A stretch of 64,000 bases of DNA from Paraburkholderia sp. BL9I2N2 (GCF_004339745.1 NZ_SMGP01000004.1:124001-188000), one strand, 5' to 3'. Shown: positions 40,822 to 50,425, counted from the stretch's first letter. Numbers and translations: made by a program. Notes: generated by a model from the sequence alone, not told the origin.

Positions 40822-42183
40822 ATGACCCAAGCCGATCGCGTCACCCAAACTCTCGCGCGCTACCTCGTCGACGCGCGTGCCGACAGCCTGCCGCAAGCCG
40901 TGCGCGACCATGCGGTGCGTACTTTCGTCAACTGGATGGGCTGTGCGGTCGGCGCGTCGCGGCATGAAGCGGTCGAGATCGCGATGGCGGCGCTCGCACC
41001 GTTCGGCGGCCCGGCGCAGGCGACGGTGTTCGGCCGCACGGAAAAGGTCGACGTGCTGAGCGCCGCGCTCTTCAACGGCATCAGCTCGCACGTGTTCGAC
41101 TTCGACGACACGCATCTGAAGACCGTGATCCATCCGGCGGGCCCGGTGGCGTCGGCGATTCTTGCGCTGGCCGAGTATCGGCCGGTCAGCGGCAAGGAGT
41201 TCATTCTCGCGCTGACGCTCGGCATCGAGACCGAATGCCGGATCGGCAATGCGGTCTACCCGAACCACTACGACATCGGCTGGCACATCACGGGCACGGC
41301 GGGTGTGTTCGGCGCGGCGGCCGCCGCGGGCAAGCTGCTCGGGCTTGACGAACAGCAGATGATCTGGGCGCTCGGTCTCGCGGCGACGCAGCCGGTCGGC
41401 CTGCGTGAGATGTTCGGCACGATGACCAAGAGCTTCCATCCGGGACGCGCGGCGCAGAACGGCCTCGTGTCGGCGTTGCTGGCGGCGCGCGGCTACACGA
41501 GTTCGCAGCAGGGCATCGAAGCAAAACGCGGCTGGGCGAACGTGACGAGCACGCATCGCAACTACGCGGAAATCACGGACGGGCTCGGCGAACGTCATGA
41601 AAGTCTGCTGAACTCGTATAAGCCGTTTGCGTGCGGCATCGTGATCCATCCGGCAATTGACGGCTGTATCCAGTTGCGCAACGAACATGGGTTGAAGGCG
41701 GACGCGATTGCGTCGGTGCAGTTGAAGGTGCATCCGCTGGTGCTCGAACTGACCGGCAAACGCACGCCGCAGACCGGGCTCGACGGCAAGTTCAGCGTCT
41801 ATCACTCCGCGGCGGTGGCGATCATCGACGGTCGCGCCGGCGAGCATCAGTACAGCGACGCGGCCGTTCATGACGCCGCGACGGTGCGGCTGCGCGACAA
41901 GGTCACCGCCGAGATCGATCCCGCGATGCCGGCCGACGCCGTTCACATCACGGTCACGCTGACCAATGGCGAGCGGCTCGAGAAACATGTGGAGCACGCC
42001 ATCGGCAGCATCGATCGGCCGATGAGCAATGCCGAGCTGGCCGCCAAGTTTACCGATCTGGTCGAACCGATTCTGGGCGGCGCGCACGCCGCGAAGCTGC
42101 TGGAAGCGGGATGGCAGATGGAGTCGCTGGACAACATCGCAACGCTGGCGGAGCTGGCGCGTCCGGTCGAGAAGACGTCGTAA
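40822..42183 (+). CDS. MmgE/PrpD-family protein (2 of 4)
   Basis: A 453-residue MmgE/PrpD protein: GISSHVFDFDDTHLKTVIHPAGPVASAILAL, WHITGTAGVFGAAAAAGKLLGL, MTKSFHPGRAAQNGL, YKPFACGIVIHPAIDGCIQL. It is closer in pattern to the 52670-54025 protein (FDDTHLxTVIHPA, FGTMTKxxHPGxAAxNG) than to its neighbour at 38408. It probably acts on a small carboxylate imported by the downstream carriers. Preceded by TTGTCGACAA operators. Confidence 0.9.
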   Translation: MTQADRVTQTLARYLVDARADSLPQAVRDHAVRTFVNWMGCAVGASRHEAVEIAMAALAPFGGPAQATVFGRTEKVDVLSAALFNGISSHVFDFDDTHLKTVIHPAGPVASAILALAEYRPVSGKEFILALTLGIETECRIGNAVYPNHYDIGWHITGTAGVFGAAAAAGKLLGLDEQQMIWALGLAATQPVGLREMFGTMTKSFHPGRAAQNGLVSALLAARGYTSSQQGIEAKRGWANVTSTHRNYAEITDGLGERHESLLNSYKPFACGIVIHPAIDGCIQLRNEHGLKADAIASVQLKVHPLVLELTGKRTPQTGLDGKFSVYHSAAVAIIDGRAGEHQYSDAAVHDAATVRLRDKVTAEIDPAMPADAVHITVTLTNGERLEKHVEHAIGSIDRPMSNAELAAKFTDLVEPILGGAHAAKLLEAGWQMESLDNIATLAELARPVEKTS

Positions 42184-42250
42184 AACGGCGCTCACGTGCA
42201 GTACCGATGAGGTGCGCCTCGTGCAAGCAGGGGTGCGCGTCATCGATAAC

Positions 42251-42262
42251 ATTGTCGACATA
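42251..42262. promoter_or_regulatory. Third TTGTCGACA-type site, ATTGTCGACATA
   Basis: A one-sided match to the operators at 40684-40757, 53 bp upstream of the MFS gene at 42315. It suggests that the carrier genes are also under direct control of the FCD regulator. Confidence 0.45.
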
Positions 42263-42314
42263 ACACAAGCCGCGATACCCAAGAACGCGGCGGACCGTGG
42301 ATTCAGGAGACGAG

Positions 42315-43598
42315 ATGTCGAGTTCCGTCGGTGTGGCAGTCGCAGTAGCGCGTCCGTATCGCGTCTTTATCGCCACATGGGCGGGCTGGATGCTGGACGG
42401 CTTCGACAACGCCATCTACATCTACGTGATCGTGCCGGCCTTGACCGAGTTGCTGCCGAAAAGCGGCTTCGTGGCCGATCACGCGCATATCGCGCGGCTC
42501 GGCGGGTTGATGTTCAGCCTCTTCATGCTCGGCTGGGCCTGCTCGATGTTCTGGGGCTGGTGCGCGGATCGCTTCGGCCGCGTGCCGACCATGTGCGCGA
42601 CCATTCTCATCTATTCGATCTTTACCGGCGCCTGCGGGCTCGCGCCGGGCATCGTGTCGTTCGCGATCTTCCGTTTTCTGACGGGCTTCGGCATCGGCGG
42701 CGAGTGGGCCGCGGGAGCGCCGTTGTTGCAGGAGTCGGTGCCGGAGCATTTGCGTGAACGCCTATCGGGATGGCTGCATACCGGCACGCCGATCGGTTTT
42801 CTGTTGGCGTCCGCCGCCGCGCTGGTGATTCTGCCGCTGGGCGGCTGGCGCGTTCTGTTTCTGATCGGCAGCGCACCCGCGTTGCTGACGATCTGGCTGC
42901 GCCTCGGCGTGCCGGAGTCGCGCCGTTGGCAAGAGCAGCGGCGCGCACAGGGGCCGCGTGCGCGCGTCAGCGATCTGTTCGCTTCCGGCATGGCGCGCAC
43001 CACCTGGTCCGCAGCATTGATGATGACGTGCCTGATCTTCGGGCTGTGGTCGTCCACATTCTGGATTCCGACGCTCGTGATTACCTGGCAGCGCGCGGGC
43101 GGCGCATCCGTTGCCGATGCGCAGTATCTCGGCTCGCTGAGTGGCCTGATCCTGAGCGTCGGCACGCTCGCGGGATGCGTCGCGATGCCGTGGATCGTGC
43201 GCTGGATTCCGCGCCGCAAATCGGTCGCCAGCGTGTTCTTCTCCGGCGCCCTGATCTGCAATGTCACGTCGTACTTCGGCATTGTGGTGTTGCTGAAAAG
43301 TCTGCCGCTATTCCTGATCACGCTGCCGCTGCTCGGCTTCTTCACGAGCGGCGTGTTTTCGCTGTTCACGATCTGGCTGCCCGAAATGTTTCCGACGATG
43401 CAGCGCGCGCTCGGTTCCGGATTCGCCTTCAGCTTCGGCCGCGTGCTTGGGGCGGCGGGGCCGTCGATTGTCGGCGCGCTCGCGGCGATGTTCGGTTCCT
43501 ATCCGCTCGCGATCACGGCAGTCTCGCTGATCTATCTGGTCGGTCTGTTCTGCGTGAAGTGGGCGCCGGAAACCGCGCATCGGGCACTGCAGAGATGA
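42315..43598 (+). CDS. MFS transporter (AAHS/sugar-porter-like)
   Basis: A 427-residue carrier with 12 helices: WAGWMLDGFDNAIYIYVIVPAL in helix 1, WCADRFGRVPTM in the helix 2-3 loop, and GFGIGGEWAAGAPLLQESVPEHLR in helices 4-5, typical of the aromatic-acid/sialic-acid symporter type. ATG 42315 follows CAGGAGACGAG. It is the second gene after MmgE/PrpD (131 bp gap with an operator half-match) and is followed by a second carrier and an SDR. Confidence 0.9.
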   Translation: MSSSVGVAVAVARPYRVFIATWAGWMLDGFDNAIYIYVIVPALTELLPKSGFVADHAHIARLGGLMFSLFMLGWACSMFWGWCADRFGRVPTMCATILIYSIFTGACGLAPGIVSFAIFRFLTGFGIGGEWAAGAPLLQESVPEHLRERLSGWLHTGTPIGFLLASAAALVILPLGGWRVLFLIGSAPALLTIWLRLGVPESRRWQEQRRAQGPRARVSDLFASGMARTTWSAALMMTCLIFGLWSSTFWIPTLVITWQRAGGASVADAQYLGSLSGLILSVGTLAGCVAMPWIVRWIPRRKSVASVFFSGALICNVTSYFGIVVLLKSLPLFLITLPLLGFFTSGVFSLFTIWLPEMFPTMQRALGSGFAFSFGRVLGAAGPSIVGALAAMFGSYPLAITAVSLIYLVGLFCVKWAPETAHRALQR

Positions 43599-43671
43599 TC
43601 AAACGTATTCCGAATGATGTGCGTCGCGCGCCGCAGGGCGTCGGCGGCAATCGAAACTGAAGGAGCAAACC

Positions 43672-43719
43672 ATGCATCACGGTCACAGTCGCGGTCACGG
43701 GCAGGGCGGTTCAAGATGA
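43672..43719 (+). CDS. His-rich 15-residue leader peptide
   Basis: An ATG with a strong ribosome-binding site (GAAGGAGCAAACC) opens MHHGHSRGHGQGGSR and stops at 43717-43719. The stop overlaps the ATG of the MFS gene (ATGA), while that gene's own ribosome-binding site is weaker (GGGCGG). The peptide is too short for an enzyme and has four histidines. It looks like a translated leader that couples or gates translation of the carrier. Whether the histidines matter is not known. Confidence 0.5.
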   Translation: MHHGHSRGHGQGGSR

Positions 43720-45017
43720 AAGCGAAAGCAGGCATGTTTACCGGCACCACAGGCAGAGTGTTCATGCTCATCTGCGCGATGTATTTCATCGAATACGTCG
43801 ACCGAGTCAATCTTTCCATCGCGGCGCCGCTGCTGAAGTCGGAGATGCATCTGTCGAACACGCAGCTCGGCATTGCACTCTCGGCGTTCGGCTATTGCTA
43901 TGCGATCTTCCAGGTCATCAACGGTTATCTGGGCGACAAGATCGGACCTCGCCGGATGCTGGCGTTTTCGGGCATCCTATGGACGCTCGGCACGCTCGCG
44001 ACCGGTGTGACCGGCGGCCTCGCGACGCTGGTGCTCTCGCGCGCACTGGTCGGTCTCGGCGAAGCCGGCACGATTCCGAACGCCACGCGCGCGATGGCCA
44101 ACTGGGTTCCGCTGGTCAAACGTGGCTTCGCACAGGGCTTCACGCACTCGGCCGCGCGCCTCGCGGCCACCGTCACGCCGCCGTTGCTCGTGCTGATGAT
44201 TCCGCTGCTCGGCTGGCGAGGCGCGTTTGTCGCGCTGGGCTGCGTCAGCGCGATCTGGGTGGTCGTATGGGCGCTGTATTTCCGCGACGATCCGCGCACG
44301 CATCCGTCGATCACCGCCGCCGAAGTCGATACGCTGCCGCCGTATGCCGGCCCGCGCCATCGCACGGCGGTGCCGTGGTGGCCGCTGATCCGGCGCATCA
44401 TGCCGGTCACGCTGGTGTTCTTCTGCCACGCATGGACGCTGTGGCTGTATCTGAGCTGGCTGCCGAGTTTCTTCGTCGGCGTGTACGGCATCGACTTGAA
44501 GAGCACGGCGCTGTTTACGTCGGGCGTGTTTCTCGCCGGCGTGGTCGGCGATACGGCGGGCGGCCTGCTGACCGACGCGATTTATCGACGCACCGGCAAT
44601 CTGAATACGGCGCGGCGCAACGTGATCATCATCGGTTTCGCGGGCTCGCTGCTGTTTCTCTCGTGCGTGCTGTTCGTGCGGGACCGGACCCTGATCGCGC
44701 TGTGTCTGGCCGCGGCACTGTTCTGCCTTGAATCGACCGAAGGCCCGATCTGGGCCGTGCCGATGGATGTCGCGCCGGCCTTTGCGGGCGTCGCTAGCGG
44801 CTTCATCAGCACGGCGGCCGGTCTTGCGGCGGTGGTGTCGCCGGTCGCGTTCGGCCTCATTACCGACATGACGGGCAGCTATCGACTGCCGTTCGTGATG
44901 TCCATTGCGTTGTTGCTGGTCGGCATTGCGTTGTCGTTCTGGATTCGTCCCGACCGGCCGCTGCAAGCCAGCGCGCAACCCACGCTATCAACGAAATCAC
45001 TGGGAGTGCATTCATGA
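43716..45017 (+). CDS. MFS transporter, ACS family
   Basis: A 433-residue carrier with 12 helices (MYFIEYVDRVNLSIAAPLL, GDKIGPRRML, GLGEAGTIPNATRAMANWVP), related to the carrier at 35301. ATG 43716 overlaps the stop of the short His-rich ORF. A further upstream frame to 43614 is not supported. It overlaps the SDR gene by 4 nt (ATGA), so carrier and enzyme are translationally coupled. Confidence 0.9.
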   Translation: MKAKAGMFTGTTGRVFMLICAMYFIEYVDRVNLSIAAPLLKSEMHLSNTQLGIALSAFGYCYAIFQVINGYLGDKIGPRRMLAFSGILWTLGTLATGVTGGLATLVLSRALVGLGEAGTIPNATRAMANWVPLVKRGFAQGFTHSAARLAATVTPPLLVLMIPLLGWRGAFVALGCVSAIWVVVWALYFRDDPRTHPSITAAEVDTLPPYAGPRHRTAVPWWPLIRRIMPVTLVFFCHAWTLWLYLSWLPSFFVGVYGIDLKSTALFTSGVFLAGVVGDTAGGLLTDAIYRRTGNLNTARRNVIIIGFAGSLLFLSCVLFVRDRTLIALCLAAALFCLESTEGPIWAVPMDVAPAFAGVASGFISTAAGLAAVVSPVAFGLITDMTGSYRLPFVMSIALLLVGIALSFWIRPDRPLQASAQPTLSTKSLGVHS

Positions 45018-45766
45018 AAGGAGAAGTCAACGGCGTCGCGGTCGTCACCGGGGCGGCGCGCAATATCGGCCGCGAGATCGCACTGCAACTCGCGGCAGCG
45101 GGCAATGCGGTGCTCGTCAACGCGCGCAGTTCCGCCGCCGAGGCCGCCGAAGTCGTGCGCGCGATCGAGGCCGCGGGCGGCCGCGCGGCCGCGCATCTGG
45201 CCGACGTCAGCGAACCTGCGGGTGCGCAAAGTCTGATGGAAGCGGCGATTCACCATTTCGGGCAGATCGACATTCTCGTCAACAACGCCGCGGTGCGTCG
45301 CGAAGTGCCGTTCGCGGAGCTGGATTACGCACGTTGGCGCGAGGTGATGTCGGTGATTCTCGACGGCGCGTATCTGTGCGCGCACGCGGCGTTGCCCTAT
45401 TTGCGGCAATCGAAGGCCGGCGCGATCGTCAATATCGGCGGCATGTCCGCGCATGGGGGCTCGGCGGGGCGCGCGCACGTGATCGCCGCGAAAGCGGGCC
45501 TCGTCGGTTTGACGCGCGCGCTGGCGCACGATCTGGGTCCGGACGGCATCACCGTCAATTGCGTGGTGCCCGGCTTGATCGCGACCGTGCGCGGCGGCGC
45601 GGCGGGCAATACCGAACCCGCGCATCACGCTGAGCGCACTACCTTGCTTGGCCGGCGCGGCCAGCCCGACGAGGTCGCAAGCCTCGTGCAGTTTCTGTGC
45701 GGCCCGACAGCACGCTATCTCACGGGCCAGGCGATTCATGCGAACGGCGGCGCTTTTCTAGGCTGA
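45014..45766 (+). CDS. SDR-fold protein lacking the catalytic Ser and Tyr
   Basis: A 250-residue protein with the SDR fold and cofactor motif TGAARNIG (12-19), and NNAA at 90-93. The catalytic segment reads GGMSAHGGSAGRAHVIAAK. Lys160 is kept, but the position four before it (normally Tyr) is Val156 and the expected Ser position is Gly143. It may therefore be a non-canonical oxidoreductase, use other residues such as Ser145 or His155, or be a non-catalytic partner. It is coupled to the MFS gene by ATGA and ends the island's plus-strand run. Confidence 0.88.
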   Translation: MKGEVNGVAVVTGAARNIGREIALQLAAAGNAVLVNARSSAAEAAEVVRAIEAAGGRAAAHLADVSEPAGAQSLMEAAIHHFGQIDILVNNAAVRREVPFAELDYARWREVMSVILDGAYLCAHAALPYLRQSKAGAIVNIGGMSAHGGSAGRAHVIAAKAGLVGLTRALAHDLGPDGITVNCVVPGLIATVRGGAAGNTEPAHHAERTTLLGRRGQPDEVASLVQFLCGPTARYLTGQAIHANGGAFLG

Positions 45767-45947
45767 TCGTAGCCGCGGCGGCGCGGCAGACAACATCTGC
45801 GCGCCGCTGTCGAACAGTTTCAAGTCGGACTCGCTATTGCGGGTTTCGCAGGAGGATTGCTTATGCGGTGAAGACATCAAATTAGTTAGTATTACAGAGT
45901 GAAATGTTTAAGGCACAAATAAATTATGACTTGGAGGAGATGACAGA

Positions 45948-47117
45948 ATGAGAAAGTCGCTTTTTGCATTATCGATATTGGGAACCTTTGCTGGAACCGT
46001 TCACGCGCAGAGCTCGGTCACGCTGTACGGCATTGTCGACGAAGGCGTGATGATCAACACCAACGCGAAGAACGTGGTGAACGGCAAGAACGTGGGCGGC
46101 CGGCAATTTTCGGTCGATTCCAACGCGGGCACGCAGGGCAGCCGCTGGGGCATCCGCGGCGCCGAAGATCTGGGCGGCGGCCTGAGGGCGATCTTCGTGC
46201 TGGAGTCGGGTATCAACGTCAGCACGGGCGCGTTCGGACAAGGCGGTACCGCATTCGGCCGGCAAGCCTACGTGGGCCTCGCCAGCAGTTCGTTCGGCTC
46301 CGTGACGTTGGGCCGTCAGTACGACAGCATCAACGACTACGTCGGCAACTACGGCTTTGCCGCGGCGTATGGCGGATCGACGACGGAACATCCGGGCGAC
46401 CTCGACAACGTCAACCACACGTTCCGCGCGAACAACACGATCAAATACGCGAGCCCCAATTTCAATGGCCTGACGTTCGGCGGCACGGTGAGTCTGGGCG
46501 GCGTAGCGGGCGAGATTTCGCAGTCGAGCGGGTACAGCCTCGGTGCGAATTATGGACACGGCCCGTTCGGGATTGCGGTCGCCTATGAACTGTTCAAGAA
46601 TCCATCCGCGCTGGGCTCGATTCTGAACAGCAACGCTAGCCCCACGACGTTCAACTCGCTAAATTCGGGCTATCTCGGCACGAAGCCTGCCAACTCGCTG
46701 CAAATCATCACCACGGGCGGCTCGTATGATTTCGGCCCGGCCAAAATCGGCGCGGTGTATTCGAATACCAAGTACATGAACATCGGCGCATTCGGTGGCG
46801 CGACCGCGACGTTCAACAGCTACGAGTTGAACGCGCTCTATCGCGTCACGCCGGCGCTGTTCTTGTCGGGCGAGTACAACTATACGAAGGGCAACGCGGT
46901 GAAGGGCGACATCGGCGACCAGAAGTACAACCAGTTCTCGTTGCTGCTCGACTACGTGCTCTCCAAGCGTACCGATGTCTATCTCCTCGGCACCTTCCAG
47001 ACCGCGAGCGGCACGAGCTCCACTGGCGCTGCGGCGGTTGCGGATATCGGCAGTCTCGGCGATTCGTCGAATAATCATCAGGCCGTGGCGCGCGTCGCGA
47101 TTCATCACAAGTTCTAG
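45948..47117 (+). CDS. Gram-negative trimeric porin (OmpC-like)
   Basis: A 389-residue outer-membrane porin of the type common in Burkholderia: signal peptide (cleavage VHA-QSS, residue 20), SSVTLYGIVDEGVM as the first strand, GSRWGIRGAEDLGGGLRAIFVLESG, the GRQAYVGL and TLGRQYDS strands, and a C-terminal Phe. It follows GGAGGAGATGACAG. Placement next to carriers suggests that it admits the same organic acids. An 11-bp stem-loop follows at 47137. Confidence 0.95.
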   Translation: MRKSLFALSILGTFAGTVHAQSSVTLYGIVDEGVMINTNAKNVVNGKNVGGRQFSVDSNAGTQGSRWGIRGAEDLGGGLRAIFVLESGINVSTGAFGQGGTAFGRQAYVGLASSSFGSVTLGRQYDSINDYVGNYGFAAAYGGSTTEHPGDLDNVNHTFRANNTIKYASPNFNGLTFGGTVSLGGVAGEISQSSGYSLGANYGHGPFGIAVAYELFKNPSALGSILNSNASPTTFNSLNSGYLGTKPANSLQIITTGGSYDFGPAKIGAVYSNTKYMNIGAFGGATATFNSYELNALYRVTPALFLSGEYNYTKGNAVKGDIGDQKYNQFSLLLDYVLSKRTDVYLLGTFQTASGTSSTGAAAVADIGSLGDSSNNHQAVARVAIHHKF

Positions 47118-47136
47118 GAGCTGTTTTACATGCGCA

Positions 47137-47168
47137 AAGCCCAGGGCATCGAGCGACGCCCTGGGCTT
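47137..47168. terminator. Stem-loop after the porin gene
   Basis: AAGCCCAGGGC, a 10-nt loop, then GCCCTGGGCTT: a perfect 11-bp stem 19 bp after the porin stop, between convergent genes. A short T-rich tail follows. A probable bidirectional terminator. Confidence 0.7.
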
Positions 47169-47220
47169 CATTCATGCATTCAAGCCTCGCGCGCTAACAC
47201 TTCACGTCAACGCTGCCAGG

Positions 47221-48567
47221 TTATTTCGCGCTGATCGCGACGCCGCGAACCTTGGCAACTTCACCAGCAGTGACAGCGGCTGCGCGATTTCCCCAACTGC
47301 TTCGCACAAAGCTCAACAGATCCGCGATCTGCTGATCGGTCAAACGCCAGCCGAAGTCGGGCATGGCAAGCGGCGTCGGCGCGGCTGCGGTGGACGGCAT
47401 ATGCGAGCCGCTTAATACGATATGAATCAGCGACGCCGGATCGCCGCTCAGCACCGATGCATTGCCCCTGAGGCTGGGGAAGGCCGGCATCGCGCCGGTG
47501 CCATCCGTGCGGTGACAGGCCGCACAATTGTCCAGATAGAGATGCGCGCCGGTCGAATCGATGTGACCGGCTCTGAGCGCGACAGCCGTCTGATCCGCGC
47601 GACCGCTTTGCTGCGCGGCCGGCGGCGTCGCGCCCGTTTGCAATGACGGCGACGTCAGATAAGTTGCAATCGCGTTCAAATCTTCGTCGTGCAGATATTG
47701 CGTGCTGTCGTTGATGACCTCCGTCATCGGACCGAATGCCGCGCCGTCGTGCATACGCCCACTGCGTAGATAGGCGACAAGATCGGCCTTGCTCCATACC
47801 TTATCGCTGGCCGATGTTTGCGCCATATGGCCACGCAGGTTCGGCGCATACCAGCCAGCCAGCGTATTGCCGGACAGGAACGCGGTATTGTCCTTGTCGT
47901 CGAGTACGCTCTCCTGCCCGAGCATGCCGTGCGGCGTGTGACATGCGCCGCAGTGCGCGAGACCTTGCACCAGATACGCGCCGCGATTCCATTCGACACT
48001 CTGGTGCGGATCGGTTTGATAAGGCAGTGGGTCATGCGCATACAAACGATCCCACACTGTCATCAGCGTGCGAACGTTGAATGGAAAGCGCAGTTCGGAT
48101 GCGCGATTCGGCTGCGCGACGGGTTTGACGCCTTGCGTGAAGTAGCGATAGAGCGCATGCATATCGCTGTCGTCGATCTTCGCGTACGACGGATACGGCA
48201 TTGCCGGATACAGACGATGACCGTCTTTGGCTATGCCTTGGCGCAACGCCTTGGCGAAGTCGTCATAGCTATAGCCGCCGATGCCAGTCGATGCGTCCGG
48301 TGTGATGTTGGTCGAATAGAGCGTGCCGAAGGGCGTCGCGAGCGGCAGACCGCCTGCGAACGGTTGCGCCTTGTTCGCCGTGTGGCAGGCCGCACAATCT
48401 CCGACTTTCGCGAGATAAGCGCCTTTGGCTAGCTGCGCGTCGACGGTTACTGGCGTGGGCGTGGCATTCAAAGTTTGCGCGTTCGCACCGCTGCCGGGCG
48501 CGCCACTGCACATCAGCGCAAACACGGGGATCAGGTACTGCCTCAAGCGATCGAAAGTGATTTTCAT
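47221..48567 (-). CDS. Tri-heme cytochrome c subunit of a membrane dehydrogenase
   Basis: A 448-residue periplasmic cytochrome with a signal peptide (cleavage near ANA-Q, residue 30) and three CxxCH heme motifs: Cys58-Cys61-His62, Cys206-Cys209-His210 and Cys348-Cys351-His352. This is the layout of the cytochrome subunit of gluconate 2-dehydrogenase and alcohol/sorbitol dehydrogenases. It takes electrons from the GMC flavoprotein encoded 9 bp upstream and hands them to ubiquinone or an oxidase. The last gene of the seven-gene minus-strand run. Confidence 0.93.
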   Translation of the reverse strand: MKITFDRLRQYLIPVFALMCSGAPGSGANAQTLNATPTPVTVDAQLAKGAYLAKVGDCAACHTANKAQPFAGGLPLATPFGTLYSTNITPDASTGIGGYSYDDFAKALRQGIAKDGHRLYPAMPYPSYAKIDDSDMHALYRYFTQGVKPVAQPNRASELRFPFNVRTLMTVWDRLYAHDPLPYQTDPHQSVEWNRGAYLVQGLAHCGACHTPHGMLGQESVLDDKDNTAFLSGNTLAGWYAPNLRGHMAQTSASDKVWSKADLVAYLRSGRMHDGAAFGPMTEVINDSTQYLHDEDLNAIATYLTSPSLQTGATPPAAQQSGRADQTAVALRAGHIDSTGAHLYLDNCAACHRTDGTGAMPAFPSLRGNASVLSGDPASLIHIVLSGSHMPSTAAAPTPLAMPDFGWRLTDQQIADLLSFVRSSWGNRAAAVTAGEVAKVRGVAISAK

Positions 48568-48576
48568 GACGGTCGC

Positions 48577-50361
48577 TCACGCCTGAACCAGAGGGCCGGG
48601 ATTCTTCAGATACGTCTCGCGTATTGCCTTCGCCGCGTAGTACGTCATGGCGCCGATGGTGCCGGTTGGATTGATGCCGAGATTTTGCGGGAACGAACAG
48701 GCGCCGGTCACGAACACATTCGGAACGTCCCACGACTGAAGGTATTTATTCACCACGCTGTTGTCCGGCCGGTCGCCCGCGATCGCCCCACCGGTCGTAT
48801 GCGTGCTCTGATACGGCCCGACGTCGAAGTGATCGCCCGGCTTGCCCGCGTTGATCGCAACCGATTGCGGTTTCGGATTCATCGCGCGCGCGACATCGGC
48901 GGCTTTGTGGCTGACGAACTGCGTCATGCGGCCTTCGTTGTCTTTCCAGTCGAACGTCATGCGCAATAGCGGCAGGCCGTATGCATCCTTGTAAGTCGGA
49001 TCGAGATCGAGATAGTTGTCGCGGTACGACATCACCGAGCCTTGCGTGGAGATGGCGAACGAATGCAGATAGTGGTCCTTCACGGCCTTTTTCCAGCCGG
49101 AGCCCCACTTCGGCGTGCCGGGCGGCACCAGTGCCTGCGCGATCGGGCGGCCGCCCGTCACCGTCGCAAAGGTAATCGCGCCACCGACGAAGTTCAGCGG
49201 ACCGTGATCGAAGTTGTCGGCATTGAAATCGTCGTAGACGACGCCGCCCGCTCCCGAACCGATGAACGGATTGATCGCCACGTCCTTGTCGAAGAAGACT
49301 TGAATCTTGCTGTTCTTCTGGTACGCGTAGTTCTTGCCGACAGTGCCTTCGCCGGTGGCGGGATCGTATGGCTTGCCGATCCCCGACAGCAACAGCAGAC
49401 GCACGTTGTGCATCTGGTACGCACACAGCGCGACGATATCCGCGGGCTGCTCGACGGTACGACCTTGAGCGTCGATATAGGTGACGCCCGTCGCGCGCTT
49501 GCCGGTCGCATCGAGATTGACCTTGACGACCGCCGAGCGGTCGCGCAATTCGAAGTTCGGCTTTCTCGCAAGCGCCGGGAGAATGCAGGTCTGCGGCGAT
49601 GCTTTGGAAAACATGTAGCAGCCGAACAGTTCGCAATAGCCGCAGAAGTTGCACGGGCCTAGCTGCATGCCATACGGGTTCGTGTACGCCCTGGAAGCAA
49701 TCGACGCAGGCGTCGGATACGGGTGGAAGCCCACTTCGCGCGCGGCCTGCTCGAACAGCATCGACGGATAGGCAGTGGGCAAGGGCGGCAATGCGTAATC
49801 GCGTGAACGCGATGCTTCGAATGGATTGCCGCCACCGATCGGCTGACCGTTGACGTTACCCGCCCTGCCCGAAGTGCCGGCGACATATTCGAAGCGGTCG
49901 TAGAACGGCTCGAGTTCGGCGGCGCTGACGGGCCAGTCCTGAATCGTCATGTCGTTGGGTATGAAGCTCTTGCCGTAGCGCTGTTCGTAGTGGCTGCGCA
50001 GTTTCAGTTCGGCATCGGTTGCACGATAGGTGAAGCCGTTCCAGTGCACGCCCGAGCCGCCGACGCCGTCGCCGAACAGAAAGGCGCCGTACTGGCGCAG
50101 CGGCAACGCGACTTCCTGCGCCTGGCGGCGGATCGTGACGGTCTCGTGCGCGAGGCTTTGCATCAGCTTGAAGCGCTGCACGTAGGTCAGTTCGTCGGCG
50201 ACCTTCGGATACGCGAAGTCGGGATAGGTATCGCGGTTTTCGCCGCGTTCCAGGCCGACCACGGTGAGGCCGGCGTCCGCCAGTTCGATCGCCATGATCG
50301 AACCCGACCAGCCCATGCCGACGACCACCGCGTCCACTTTGGGTTTACTGATGTTCGCCAT
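48577..50361 (-). CDS. GMC-family FAD dehydrogenase, large subunit
   Basis: A 594-residue flavoprotein. The FAD motif is GMGWSG (15-20), followed by GLERG. Four cysteines at 237, 240, 243 and 248 (GPCNFCGYCELFGC) are placed for the iron-sulfur cluster seen in this family. The C-terminal region has THTTGGA and NPTGTIGA, typical of the gluconate/fructose dehydrogenase GMC branch. There is no signal peptide; export would rely on the Tat-dependent small subunit. It oxidises a sugar, polyol or hydroxy acid in the periplasm. Confidence 0.93.
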   Translation of the reverse strand: MANISKPKVDAVVVGMGWSGSIMAIELADAGLTVVGLERGENRDTYPDFAYPKVADELTYVQRFKLMQSLAHETVTIRRQAQEVALPLRQYGAFLFGDGVGGSGVHWNGFTYRATDAELKLRSHYEQRYGKSFIPNDMTIQDWPVSAAELEPFYDRFEYVAGTSGRAGNVNGQPIGGGNPFEASRSRDYALPPLPTAYPSMLFEQAAREVGFHPYPTPASIASRAYTNPYGMQLGPCNFCGYCELFGCYMFSKASPQTCILPALARKPNFELRDRSAVVKVNLDATGKRATGVTYIDAQGRTVEQPADIVALCAYQMHNVRLLLLSGIGKPYDPATGEGTVGKNYAYQKNSKIQVFFDKDVAINPFIGSGAGGVVYDDFNADNFDHGPLNFVGGAITFATVTGGRPIAQALVPPGTPKWGSGWKKAVKDHYLHSFAISTQGSVMSYRDNYLDLDPTYKDAYGLPLLRMTFDWKDNEGRMTQFVSHKAADVARAMNPKPQSVAINAGKPGDHFDVGPYQSTHTTGGAIAGDRPDNSVVNKYLQSWDVPNVFVTGACSFPQNLGINPTGTIGAMTYYAAKAIRETYLKNPGPLVQA

Positions 50362-50425
50362 GTGTCTCCTCCTGGCGTGTGTTTTATCTAATGCTGCTGT
50401 GCGCGTTGCTGGATGAAGGCGGTGG

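Noticed and set aside
40699..42282. A 527-codon open frame antisense to the MmgE/PrpD gene at 40822
   Set aside because: Arg-rich composition and no domain; the plus strand encodes an obvious MmgE/PrpD protein.
45014..45766. A frameshift explaining the missing Tyr in the SDR
   Set aside because: The frame is continuous and SDR-like on both sides of the site, and the codon is a clean GTG, so a substitution is the simpler reading.
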